Assembly: GCA_944324635.1 (NCBI GenBank)
Contig: CALUXC010000003.1
Location: 62,001 to 126,000, forward strand
DNA: 64,000 nt
Direction of reading: 5' to 3'
Source of the DNA: Candidatus Avelusimicrobium intestinipullorum
GTDB taxonomy: Bacteria > Elusimicrobiota > Elusimicrobia > Elusimicrobiales > Elusimicrobiaceae
Below the pieces are notes generated by a model. It made no database searches and was not told where the DNA came from. It worked only from the letters and a program-made list of their open reading frames with translations. Positions 7,891-16,517 of this stretch are shown one piece after another (within the stretch, counting starts at the first letter, position 1; every line of letters begins with the position of its first letter). A program made the position numbers and the translations under genes.

Positions 7891-10800
7891 TTTTTCCTGT
7901 TTCAAAATTCTTTCAAAAAAACAAATCGTTTCGCGGGCAAAAAGGACGGGGTCCTTGCCGTCAGGCGCGCTGAGGCGCAGGCCGTCGCCGTTTTTGGATT
8001 TGATAAACTCCACGTTTTGAGCCCCGAAACGGTTGAATAATTCACCCGGCAGATTGGGCGGCATTTGAAAACGTTTGGTAAACAACAGCTCCAGCTGACC
8101 GTCCAGCCAGTCCACATGGTACATTTCCAGCGCGCCCGCCCGTGCAGACAGGGCAAACAGTTCCGTTAAATTTTTCACTTCCTGCGGAAGCGGCCCGCTT
8201 AGGTCCTGCAGTTTGGCCAAAATGGTTTTTGTTTTGGCTTCGTCTGCGCTCATGAGTTCTTTGTAGTATTTCAAACGTTCGGCGTCGTCCGGCACGTAGT
8301 CCGGCGGGATATAGGCGGCTACCGGCAAATTCACCTTGGCGCGCAGGTTGCGTTCCACCCGCTCGCCTTTTAATTTTTTAACTTCCGCGGCCACCAAATC
8401 GCAGTATAAGCTTAATCCGACTTCGTTGACGTAACCGTGTTGTTTAACGCCCAACAAGTCGCCCGCACCGCGGATTTCCATATCGCGCAGAGCCAGGCGG
8501 AACCCGCTTCCCAATTCGCCAAACTCCATAAGCGCGGCCAGGCGCTGGCGGGCTTCTTCGGTGGGGTCTTTTTCCTCTTTGGGTTTCCAATACACGGCGG
8601 CCAGATCGGCAAAGTTGTCCTGCGGTTCTTCTTTCTTTTTGAACAGCCAGTCCGGGTGGAACAAGTAGCAATAGGCCTTGGTACTGCCGCGGCCGATACG
8701 GCCGCGCAGCTGGTAGAGCTGGGCCAAGCCAAAGTTGTGTGCGTTTTCCACAATAAGCGTGTTGGCGTTGGAAATATCAATGCCGGATTCTATGATGGTG
8801 GAGGCTAGGAGAATATCGTATTTCCCTTGGTTAAAGTCCCACAGGGTTTGTTCCAATTCTTTTTCGTCCATTTGTCCGTGGGCCATGCAGATGCGCGCCT
8901 GCGGGACAAGTTGCTTTAAGAATAAATAGCGCGACTGCATGCTCTGCACGCTGTTGTACACGTAATACACCTGCCCGCCGCGGGCCAGCTCTTGGTTAAT
9001 GGCGGCGGCGGCCAGCTCGTTGTTCCAAGCGGTAACTACCGTTTTGATAGGGGTGCGGCCGCGGGGGGGAGTGTCTATCAGCGAAATATCACGCAGTGAA
9101 GAAAGCGATTGGTTAAGCGTTCTCGGAATGGGGGTGGCGCTTAATAACAGCGAATGGACCCCGGCCGTTTTGGAGCGGATTTTTTCTTTTTGTTTGACGC
9201 CGAAACGGTGTTCTTCGTCTATGATTACGAGCCCCAAATCGTGAAACGCAATATCTTTGCTCATCAGGCGGTGGGTGCCGATGATAATGTCGCACAGGCC
9301 GCTTTTGAGTTCTTCAATTACGGCTTTTTGTTCTTTGGCCGTTTGGAAGCGGCACAGCATGCGCACATTAACCGGAAATCCTGCCATGCGTTTGGAGAAA
9401 GTTTTATAATGCTGGTCCGCCAAAATGGTGGTGGGCACCAACACCATCACCTGCTTGCCGGACAAGGCCACCTTCAAGGCGGCGCGCATGGCCACTTCGG
9501 TTTTGCCAAAGCCCACGTCTCCCACGAGTACGCGGTCCATGGGTTTAGGCAAATCCAAATCGTGCAGGGTTTCTTTAATGGCTTGTTCCTGCCCGGCGGT
9601 TAAGACGTAGGGGAAAGAGTCGGCAAATTCCTGTTCAATGCGCGCGTCCCCGGGTACTTCGGGCGCGGGGGTAGCCAGGCGGAGCGCTTCCAGTTTCAGA
9701 ATTTCTTTGGCGGCTTTTTGCGCTTCTTCTTTCACGCGTTTTTTTACGTCTTTCCACGCCACCCCGCCCAGGGCGGACAAAGCCGGCCTCTTCCCGCCCG
9801 CGCCGATGTATTTTTGTACTTTTTTGAAATCGTACATGGGCACATACAGGCGGCTTCCGCGGCGGTATTCTATAATCAGGCAGTCGGTGGGATTTTCTTC
9901 CTTATCCATCACTTCCAATCCCAAATAGCGGCCGATGCCATGCTCCTGGTGGACGACATAATCCCCCGCTTCCAATTCCTTAAACCGCACGCGTTTGGCG
10001 CCTTCCACGTCAAAGCGTTTAATGACGGCGGCCGCATTATAGCGGCGGTTGAGAATTTCGTTGCTGGTGATAAGGGCAAAATGGTCCTGCGGACTATAAA
10101 AACCCTGCGTAAGCGGGGAAATCTTGAAAGCCGTTTTTTTAAGGTGCGGATAATCGGCCGCCAGCTCCGTCATGCGGTCCAGCTCCCCGCGGTTTAGGCA
10201 GCAAATGGTGACGGTCATTTCCCGCTCCTGCAGGGAAGCCACTTCCCTATCCAAGAGCTCCATGTTGGCGTTAAAGGAAATGTTGGATTTTAAGCCGCAG
10301 TCCACCCCGTCGGCAGACGGCAAAAGCGTGGTGACGGAACAGGTGGGGTAATCTTCCAGCGGGAAATCCTTGTCCGGCTCGTCAAAAATAAAATCGTATG
10401 CGGGGGCATAGTCGGCCAGGGCGGCGGGCGTTTCTTCAAATTTAAGCGGAATGATGACGGCCTGGTCCGTATGTTCTTTGGTGTTTTGCGTGTCCAAATC
10501 AAACGCGCTGATGACGTCTACGCGGTTGCCTGCAAAATACAGGCGCAACGGTTCGGGGCGGTTGAGGCAAAAAATATCCACCACGCTGCCGCGGGCGGCG
10601 TATTGACCGGGCGTTTCGGCATAATCTTCGCGGGTGTAACCGGCGGCTTCCAGACGGTCCAAAAGTTCCTGGCGTCTAAGCGTGTCCCCGCGGTGCACCG
10701 TAAACAGGCGCGAGCGGAAAATTTGCGGGTCCGGCAGCGGCAGAAAGAGTGCTTCGTAGGATAAACTTAATACGCGCGGAGCGTCCTGGGCGGAGAGGAG

Positions 10801-11031
10801 CTCGTATAAGGTGTTCATGCGGCCGGTGTCGGTATCCGGCAGGTGATAGGCTTGTGCGCCGCGCGGGGCAAATTCGTGCGCGGCGTTGTCAAAATCGTCG
10901 GTGTCGCCGGAGGTTACAAAGAGGGCGCTTTTGCCTTCGTTTAGGTATTTTTGACAGACAAAATACGCCTTTGCGGCGCCGTTTGGCAGGCCGTAGTAAC
11001 GAGTGGGGAGGGACTGCTTTTTGTCTGTCAT
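7888..11031 (-). CDS. mfd: Transcription-repair coupling factor
   Basis: 1047 aa, about 100 shorter than E. coli Mfd (1148). It displaces RNA polymerase stalled at lesions and recruits UvrA. Order: UvrB-homology region (about 1-330, with the UvrB-like segment AAGYTREDYAETPGQYAARG), RNA-polymerase-interacting domain around GDYVVHQEHGIGRYLGLEV (about 358), SF2 translocase with Walker A GDVGFGKTE (about 500) and DEEH (about 605), helicase C-domain with STIIESGIDIS and QLRGRIGRG, and a TRCF C-terminal domain. The shortening is mainly in the N-terminal part. It starts 42 nt after the PBP gene; a GC hairpin (11043-11059, CGCTCCC/GGGAGCG) lies between without a T run. No clear ribosome-binding site. 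Confidence 0.96.
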   Translation of the reverse strand: MTDKKQSLPTRYYGLPNGAAKAYFVCQKYLNEGKSALFVTSGDTDDFDNAAHEFAPRGAQAYHLPDTDTGRMNTLYELLSAQDAPRVLSLSYEALFLPLPDPQIFRSRLFTVHRGDTLRRQELLDRLEAAGYTREDYAETPGQYAARGSVVDIFCLNRPEPLRLYFAGNRVDVISAFDLDTQNTKEHTDQAVIIPLKFEETPAALADYAPAYDFIFDEPDKDFPLEDYPTCSVTTLLPSADGVDCGLKSNISFNANMELLDREVASLQEREMTVTICCLNRGELDRMTELAADYPHLKKTAFKISPLTQGFYSPQDHFALITSNEILNRRYNAAAVIKRFDVEGAKRVRFKELEAGDYVVHQEHGIGRYLGLEVMDKEENPTDCLIIEYRRGSRLYVPMYDFKKVQKYIGAGGKRPALSALGGVAWKDVKKRVKEEAQKAAKEILKLEALRLATPAPEVPGDARIEQEFADSFPYVLTAGQEQAIKETLHDLDLPKPMDRVLVGDVGFGKTEVAMRAALKVALSGKQVMVLVPTTILADQHYKTFSKRMAGFPVNVRMLCRFQTAKEQKAVIEELKSGLCDIIIGTHRLMSKDIAFHDLGLVIIDEEHRFGVKQKEKIRSKTAGVHSLLLSATPIPRTLNQSLSSLRDISLIDTPPRGRTPIKTVVTAWNNELAAAAINQELARGGQVYYVYNSVQSMQSRYLFLKQLVPQARICMAHGQMDEKELEQTLWDFNQGKYDILLASTIIESGIDISNANTLIVENAHNFGLAQLYQLRGRIGRGSTKAYCYLFHPDWLFKKKEEPQDNFADLAAVYWKPKEEKDPTEEARQRLAALMEFGELGSGFRLALRDMEIRGAGDLLGVKQHGYVNEVGLSLYCDLVAAEVKKLKGERVERNLRAKVNLPVAAYIPPDYVPDDAERLKYYKELMSADEAKTKTILAKLQDLSGPLPQEVKNLTELFALSARAGALEMYHVDWLDGQLELLFTKRFQMPPNLPGELFNRFGAQNVEFIKSKNGDGLRLSAPDGKDPVLFARETICFFERILKQEK

Positions 11032-11073
11032 ACCGCGTTTAGCGCTCCCTGCGGGAGCGGCGGAACGGAAACG

Positions 11074-13206
11074 TTAAAAACTTTGCGGTTCGGTTCCGGC
11101 TATAAAGGCTTCCAAAAATTTATTGCGTTCGGTAGGCATGGCCAGCTTGCCCGTGGTCGGGTTGATGTAAGCAAAGGAAATGCCTTCCGGAACGGCAAAA
11201 TCTTCATTGGGTTCGTCTTTAAGAACTTCCTGCATGATGGCGGTCCACCAGCGGGCTGTGGTGCTGCCGGTGAAACGGGCGCCTTTTTCGTGCGAGGCGT
11301 CATCGTCGTACCCCATCCAGGCCGCGGCGGCGGTGCGGGGCGTCATGCCCACGAACCACATGTCGCGGTGGCTTTGGGTGGTACCCGTCTTGCCCGCAAT
11401 ATTGCGACCCAGGCGCGAAACATACGCGCCGCTTCCGCGCTGGACTACGCCTTTCATCATGTTAATTAACAAATAAGAATCTTGCGGAGAGAAGACAGCC
11501 TCTTCTACCGGCACATGCTGTTCCAGCACGCGGCCGTTGGCGTCTTCCACGCGTTCAATATAATAGTTGTCGGTATGAATACCGCCGTTGGCAAAGGTGG
11601 TCAGCGCGGCGAGGTGTTCGTCCATCGCCACCACGCTTACGCCCAGCGCCAGGGCCGGCACCCGCGGCAAGGCCGCCGTAATGCCCGCATTGCGCGCCAC
11701 TTTCACTACCGCGGGCACGCCAATGGCGTCAATCAGGTTTACCGCTACTAAGTTTTTGGATTTTTCAAGCGCTTTTCTAAGAGTGATCCACCCTTCGTTG
11801 CGGCCGCCGTAGTTCTGCGGCACCCAAACGTTGAAATCTTTGCTGGCGATGAAAGACTGTTTGGCTAAATCCAACGAATACAAATCGGAGTTTTCGTCAA
11901 ATGTGCGCCAGTTGCGTCCGTCATAATAGAACATGGTGGGCAAATCTTTTACCAAGGTGGCGGGCGTGTACCCTTTTTGCAGGGCCGCCATCCATACGTA
12001 GGGTTTGAAAGAAGAACCCGGCTGGCGTTTGGCCTGAGTGGCGCGGTTGAATTTGCTTTCGTCAAATCCGCGGCCGCCCACAAGCACGCGCACGGCTCCG
12101 GTTTTGACGTCGCGCACCATAAAAGCGCCTTGCAGGCGGGGATAGTCGGCCTGCGGTTCGGCTTGTTCTTCTTCGGCGGCGTTCGGGTCCACTTCTTCGG
12201 CTTCGGTGTCGTGCGGGTCTATTTCTATGCCCAAGCCTTTGGCTACCTGCTCGTCATATTGCTGCAGGTATTCGTTCATGATTTTTTCCGCCGCGGCCTG
12301 CTGGTCAATGTCTACGGTGGTGTAGATGTTCAGCCCCGCTTTCCATAAAACGTCCGTTCCGTATTTGGGTTCCAAAATACGGCGGATGTGTTCAATAAAG
12401 TATTGGCCGGGAGCATCTTCGGGCACGGGCGGTTTTTCGGGGAGGGGCTCCTGTTTGGCGGCGTCCAGCTCTTCCTGGGTGATATAGTTTTGCTGGTACA
12501 TCACGTCCAGCACCAGGTCGCGCCGCTGGCGGGAAAGGTCGGGGTTGGCAAACGGGTTGTAGCGCCCCGGCGCGGGAATGAGCCCCACGATAAGGGCCGC
12601 TTCGCCGGTGGTAAGTTCGGAAAGTTCTTTGTTAAAGTATTTCTTTGCCGCGGCTTTTACGCCATAAGCGCCGCTTCCCAAATAAATTTGGTTCAAATAC
12701 ATTTGCAAAATTTCGCGTTTGCTGAATTGGTGTTCAATTTGAATGGCCAAAATGATTTCGCGGATTTTGCGGATAATCTTTTTTTCCTGCGTCAAAAACA
12801 CCCCGCGGGAAAGCTGCTGCGTGAGCGTGGAAGCCCCTTGTTTGGCCCGCCCGGTGATAATGTCGTGCAACAAGGCACGCAAGATACCGCGGACGGAAAA
12901 CCCGGGGTGCGAAAAGAAATCGCGGTCTTCCATGGCCACGACGGCGTTTTGCAGGTCCACCGGGATATCTTCCAGCGGCACCATGCTGCGCTTTTCAATG
13001 GAAAATTCGTGAATGAGTTTGTTGTTGCGGTCAAATACTTTGGTAGTCAAGGAAGGGGTATATTCTTCCATTTCATACACGGGCGGCAGCCCGGAAAAAA
13101 TGTAGCGCATAAAAACGGCGCTTACAATGATAAGTACAAACAGCCCCGCCAGTGCGGAGAAAATAACGGGTTGGGAAGAAAAGAGTTTTTGAAATCGTTC
13201 ACGCAT
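11074..13206 (-). CDS. Class A penicillin-binding protein (PBP1A-like)
   Basis: 710 aa bifunctional peptidoglycan synthase anchored by one N-terminal helix (about 14-37). The GT51 glycosyltransferase shows EDRDFFSHPGF with catalytic Glu at about 92, QGASTLTQQLSR, KREILQMYLNQIYLG and GVKAAAKKYF. The transpeptidase shows SSFKP (Ser at about 398), SKN (about 485) and KTGTT (about 606). A Glu/Asp-rich insert (about 330-360) lies before the transpeptidase. It polymerises and cross-links lipid II glycan at the outer face of the inner membrane. UppP, which recycles the lipid carrier, is encoded 6.6 kb away. The first ATG is used: a perfect TATAAT lies 7 nt upstream and no ribosome-binding site is present. 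Confidence 0.95.
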   Translation of the reverse strand: MRERFQKLFSSQPVIFSALAGLFVLIIVSAVFMRYIFSGLPPVYEMEEYTPSLTTKVFDRNNKLIHEFSIEKRSMVPLEDIPVDLQNAVVAMEDRDFFSHPGFSVRGILRALLHDIITGRAKQGASTLTQQLSRGVFLTQEKKIIRKIREIILAIQIEHQFSKREILQMYLNQIYLGSGAYGVKAAAKKYFNKELSELTTGEAALIVGLIPAPGRYNPFANPDLSRQRRDLVLDVMYQQNYITQEELDAAKQEPLPEKPPVPEDAPGQYFIEHIRRILEPKYGTDVLWKAGLNIYTTVDIDQQAAAEKIMNEYLQQYDEQVAKGLGIEIDPHDTEAEEVDPNAAEEEQAEPQADYPRLQGAFMVRDVKTGAVRVLVGGRGFDESKFNRATQAKRQPGSSFKPYVWMAALQKGYTPATLVKDLPTMFYYDGRNWRTFDENSDLYSLDLAKQSFIASKDFNVWVPQNYGGRNEGWITLRKALEKSKNLVAVNLIDAIGVPAVVKVARNAGITAALPRVPALALGVSVVAMDEHLAALTTFANGGIHTDNYYIERVEDANGRVLEQHVPVEEAVFSPQDSYLLINMMKGVVQRGSGAYVSRLGRNIAGKTGTTQSHRDMWFVGMTPRTAAAAWMGYDDDASHEKGARFTGSTTARWWTAIMQEVLKDEPNEDFAVPEGISFAYINPTTGKLAMPTERNKFLEAFIAGTEPQSF

Positions 13207-13213
13207 ACACTAA

Positions 13214-13222
13214 ATTATATCA
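13214..13222 (-). promoter_or_regulatory. Extended -10 promoter of the PBP gene, leaderless geometry
   Basis: TGA-TATAAT on the - strand, then 7 nt, then the ATG at 13206. This is the clearest example of the pattern in the window. Confidence 0.6.
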
Positions 13223-13321
13223 AAAATCCCTTTTATTCACCGCTCTTGCGCGGGGGGCGGCTGGTAGTAAAAAGCCGCCAAACTATAGTAAAATAACAAT
13301 AAGGTGTATTAGAGGCTGCTT

Positions 13322-14473
13322 ATGATTAAAAAACGAATTTCCCAGAAAAAGGAAGAACGTTGTCGCGTTTTCTCCTGTCCTCAATGCCAAAAAGACCCGT
13401 TTGCCCGTACGGAAGGGGACAACACCCCCTTATATATGGAAAGCAACGAGTTGGATTCCATTAAGAAAAACGGAGTGGACGGTTACGATGTGGTAGCCGT
13501 GGTGGACGCAAAGACCCGTCAAATTACGGTGCTTAGCAATGTATCCGGCCGAATTTCTGCCGAAGATTTGCAGGAAGCCCGCGCCGAACACCGCCGTGCG
13601 TTTGAACAGGCCCTTTCCGGGCGCATACACCATTATGAATGGGGTTTGGAAAAAGCCGATAAACATTATTTTTACCAAACCACCCTTATCCCGTTAAGCG
13701 GCGACAAGGCCGGCATTGGCGGTATTTTGGCCTTAACCAGGGATATTACCAACTGGGGCGGCGCCTATCAAGGCGGCGACATGCTGCGGGAAGGATCGGC
13801 TCCCCGTACGTTTTCCCAAATTTTATTGGCCGCCCGCGAAGCGGAAAAAAAGGAAATTTCCAAAGCCCTTCACGATGAAATTGGTTCTGCGGTGGTAATT
13901 TTAACGGCCTTGCTTAGCTTGGTGAAGGCCAGCGTGAAAGAAGGAAACCGCAAGCAGGCCCTGGAAGACATCGCCAAGCTGGACGCTCAAATTAAAGACA
14001 GCGTGGACCGCGTGAAAAATATTGTGGTGTCGCTTCGTCCGCCAAGCTTGGAAAACGACGGCGCCCTGGGCGGCTCCATACGCGAACTGTTGGAAAATAT
14101 CAGCGGGTATGTGCATATCCCGTATCGTTTTGAATATAATCCGTCCGTCGGCGAGGCCGGCATTTCGGACAGCGTAAAAATTCTGCTCTACCGCATAGTG
14201 CAGGAGGCGCTGAATAATATCGTCAAACATGCCCGCGCCAAAAACATTTATGTGCTTTTGGAGCGCACCGCCGGCGAAATCCGCCTGGTGGTGGAAGACG
14301 ACGGAATTGGTTTTAAGCAGCTTAAACAGCGTTCCATTCGCAAAGTGGGCCTGCTGGCCATGAAGGACAGCGTGCGCCTGCTGGGCGGAACGATATCCAT
14401 TAAAAGCGCGCCGGGCAAAGGCACCCGCATAGAAGTGACGTGCCCGTGCGTCGTGTACGGGGGAAGAGAATGA
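13322..14473 (+). CDS. Sensor histidine kinase, HisKA_3 (NarX/DegS) family
   Basis: 383 aa, no transmembrane helix or signal peptide, so probably cytoplasmic. A Cys pair (CPQC, near residue 20) opens the protein; residues about 40-150 resemble a PAS-type sensor (AVVDAKTRQITVLSN... LALTRDIT). The HisKA_3 dimerisation box has ALHDEIG with phospho-acceptor His at about 183. The HATPase_c domain follows, with an N-box QEALNNIVKHA (about 294) and DDGIGF. It phosphorylates the response regulator encoded next: the ATGA overlap and pairing are typical. A GAGG site lies 6 nt before the ATG and a TATAGT box at 13284. The signal is unknown; the CxxC could bind metal or sense redox. Confidence 0.9.
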   Translation: MIKKRISQKKEERCRVFSCPQCQKDPFARTEGDNTPLYMESNELDSIKKNGVDGYDVVAVVDAKTRQITVLSNVSGRISAEDLQEARAEHRRAFEQALSGRIHHYEWGLEKADKHYFYQTTLIPLSGDKAGIGGILALTRDITNWGGAYQGGDMLREGSAPRTFSQILLAAREAEKKEISKALHDEIGSAVVILTALLSLVKASVKEGNRKQALEDIAKLDAQIKDSVDRVKNIVVSLRPPSLENDGALGGSIRELLENISGYVHIPYRFEYNPSVGEAGISDSVKILLYRIVQEALNNIVKHARAKNIYVLLERTAGEIRLVVEDDGIGFKQLKQRSIRKVGLLAMKDSVRLLGGTISIKSAPGKGTRIEVTCPCVVYGGRE

Positions 14474-15117
14474 AGAAGAGAATCGTGTTAGCCGACGACC
14501 ACGCCATCGTGCGCAAAGGCGTACGTGCCGTGTTGGAAAAATTGGGGAAAGACTTGGAAGTAGTGGCCGAAATTTCCAACGGCAAAGAATTGGTGGATTA
14601 CGCCCAAAAGAACGAAGCGGACGTGTATGTGGTGGATATTTCCATGCCCGTATTGAACGGAATTGAAGCGACGGAACGCATTGTAAAGCGCGACCCGCAG
14701 GCAAAGGTGGTCATGCTTAGCATGTATGATGACCGCGTGTCGGTGGAAAAATCGCTTAAGGCGGGGGCGAAGGGCTTTATTGTCAAAGTGTCCACCGCGG
14801 ACGAAATCGTAGACGCCATAGAAGAAGTGGCCGCCGGACGGTTTTATCTGTGCAGTAAAGTGTCCAAATACATTGTGCAAGGTTTCTTGGGCAAGACGTC
14901 CGCCCGCAAGCGCGATGCCACCGGGCTGACCCCCAAAGAAAAAGAAGTTTTGCAGCTGATTGCCGAGGGCTACAGCAGCAAACAAATTGCCAAGTCGTTT
15001 AATTTGTCTTTGAATACTATTCACGTGCATCGCAACAATATCATGAAGAAACTCGGCATTCACAAACAGGCCGAGCTGGTGCGCTACGCCATTAAAGAAG
15101 GCATCGCCCAGTTATAA
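14470..15117 (+). CDS. Response regulator, NarL/FixJ (LuxR-type HTH) family
   Basis: 215 aa. The receiver domain has the acidic pair DD at 9-10, phospho-acceptor Asp56 (VVDISMP), switch Ser in LSMYDD and Lys near 105. A LuxR/GerE helix-turn-helix (about 150-205) shows LTPKEKEVLQLIAEGYSSKQIA and the recognition helix around TIHVHRNNI. It is therefore a DNA-binding activator or repressor controlled by the preceding kinase. The start at 14470 overlaps the kinase stop; an upstream in-frame start exists but would add residues outside the receiver fold. Target genes are not evident. Confidence 0.93.
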   Translation: MKKRIVLADDHAIVRKGVRAVLEKLGKDLEVVAEISNGKELVDYAQKNEADVYVVDISMPVLNGIEATERIVKRDPQAKVVMLSMYDDRVSVEKSLKAGAKGFIVKVSTADEIVDAIEEVAAGRFYLCSKVSKYIVQGFLGKTSARKRDATGLTPKEKEVLQLIAEGYSSKQIAKSFNLSLNTIHVHRNNIMKKLGIHKQAELVRYAIKEGIAQL

Positions 15118-15126
15118 AGGATTATT

Positions 15127-15729
15127 ATGCGCATTATTGCAGGAACCGCCCGCGGGCGGAGAATATTTTCCGTTTCCAAAAATCTGCCGGTAAAACCGAT
15201 TTCGGACCGGATAAAACAATCCCTTTTTGACATCTTGCGCCCGCGCATTACGGGGGCGATTATGTTGGATTTGTTTGCCGGTACGGGGAACGTATCTTTG
15301 GAAGCGCTTTCCCGCGGCGCCCAAAAAACCGTGATGGTGGACCGGGAACCCGCGTGTATTAAAAACATTCACCGCAATTTGGAACATTTGGGCTTTGCAG
15401 ACCGTGCCAAAGTGCTGCGCGGGGACGTGTTAAAACCGCTGGATTGGCTGCTTGCCTATAGCGATAACGAAGGTTACGACATCATTTTTATGGGCCCTCC
15501 TTACCGCGATATCAACAACAAAATGCTGTCTTTCTCTCAACCGGCGCTGGCCAATGTGGCTACGGCGCGGCTTCTGGCCAAAAGCGGCATTATCGTGCTG
15601 CAAAACCACAAAAGCGAAGAATTTGCCGTACCCGAAGGGCTGGAAATTTACCGCGTAGAAAAATATGGCGATACGTTGGTGCATTTCCTGCGTGCGGCCG
15701 CCACGCCCAAAGAGGACGCCCATGTATAG
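15127..15729 (+). CDS. rsmD: 16S rRNA (guanine966-N2)-methyltransferase RsmD
   Basis: 200 aa, usual length. It methylates G966 of 16S rRNA in the 30S subunit using S-adenosylmethionine. Seen: N-terminal MRIIAGTARGRRI, the SAM-binding MLDLFAGTGNVSLEALSRGA, the acidic residue in MVDREPAC, and the motif IV region IIFMGPPYRD. Family members normally have D/N in front of PPY/F; here it is Gly, a one-base change from Asp (GAC to GGC). The rest of the protein looks intact, so activity is uncertain. It lies 9 nt after the response regulator and overlaps the next gene. Confidence 0.88.
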   Translation: MRIIAGTARGRRIFSVSKNLPVKPISDRIKQSLFDILRPRITGAIMLDLFAGTGNVSLEALSRGAQKTVMVDREPACIKNIHRNLEHLGFADRAKVLRGDVLKPLDWLLAYSDNEGYDIIFMGPPYRDINNKMLSFSQPALANVATARLLAKSGIIVLQNHKSEEFAVPEGLEIYRVEKYGDTLVHFLRAAATPKEDAHV

Positions 15730-16459
15730 CGACGTATACGAGCTGAATTATTCCAAAATAAAAACCTACCTGGAATGCCCCGTTCTGTACAAATATAAAT
15801 ATATGGAAGGGAAACGCGAAGGTTTGGTGCCGGCCTCTTCTTTGGGGGTATCCATTCACCGCGCGCTGGAAGAATACCACCGCAACAGCAACGACCCTTC
15901 CGAACTGCTTTCTTATTATGACGACTGCTGGCTGGGTGCCGGTTATGCTAACGCCGGCGAACAAATGGAGTGGTACTTAAAAGGCAAAAAGATGCTGGAA
16001 ACGTACGCCGAAGCAGAGTACGAACGCAAGACCACCGTGGACAGCACCGAACGCGAATTTATTTTTCAGGAAGGCCAATGGACCCTGCGCGGGAAAATTG
16101 ACCGCATAGACAAACACCCCGACGGCTCTTGGGAAGTGATTGATTACAAAACGGGCACGGACGTGGATTTATCCCTGCCGGTGACCGACTCCCTGCAGCT
16201 GGGCATATATGCCTTGGGTGCGCGGCGCGCGTGGAATATGCAAAAGGGGATTGCCACTTTTTATTTTGTGGCGTTTAACCAAAAGATGAGCGCGCCGTTT
16301 GAAGCGTTTGACGAAAAAAAGATTTTGGACACGTTTATCGGTATCGGCAAAAAAATAGAAGTAAACGATTTTGAGCCAAACCTGGAGCATTGCGCGGCGT
16401 GCCCGTTTAATACCCGCTGCGAGCACTCTTGCGTGCAGGCGGCGGAGCAGGAAAAATAG
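15722..16459 (+). CDS. Stand-alone PD-(D/E)XK nuclease with AddB-type Fe-S cluster
   Basis: 245 aa RecB-family nuclease. Residues: YLECP with Cys19; SIHRALEEYH (about 42, the helix-1 His); KIDRID followed by EVIDYKTG (about 130-150), the Asp and Lys of the PD-(D/E)XK core; and C-x2-C-x5-C near the C-terminus (CAACPFNTRC, about 225-234). One early Cys plus three late Cys is the 4Fe-4S arrangement of AddB and Cas4. There is no CRISPR array or cas gene here, so it is not called Cas4. The start at 15722 overlaps the rsmD end by 8 nt; an upstream in-frame start lies inside rsmD and is not used. The role is probably DNA end processing. Confidence 0.8.
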   Translation: MYSDVYELNYSKIKTYLECPVLYKYKYMEGKREGLVPASSLGVSIHRALEEYHRNSNDPSELLSYYDDCWLGAGYANAGEQMEWYLKGKKMLETYAEAEYERKTTVDSTEREFIFQEGQWTLRGKIDRIDKHPDGSWEVIDYKTGTDVDLSLPVTDSLQLGIYALGARRAWNMQKGIATFYFVAFNQKMSAPFEAFDEKKILDTFIGIGKKIEVNDFEPNLEHCAACPFNTRCEHSCVQAAEQEK

Positions 16460-16479
16460 CGCAGTCATTTTACAAATTC

Positions 16480-16508
16480 CCCGCCTTTCGGGGCGGGTTT
16501 ACTTTTTT
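16480..16508 (+). terminator. Weak terminator or attenuator before proB
   Basis: Hairpin CCCGCC/GGCGGG with loop TTTCGG, followed by TTTACTTTTTT, in the 58-nt gap before proB. It ends 10 nt before the proB ATG, so it could also be a leader element. Confidence 0.45.
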
Positions 16509-16517
16509 GGGGAACAC

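Noticed and set aside
15722..16459. Cas4 and a CRISPR locus
   Set aside because: No direct-repeat array and no cas gene occur in the window; the Fe-S nuclease layout is shared with AddB.
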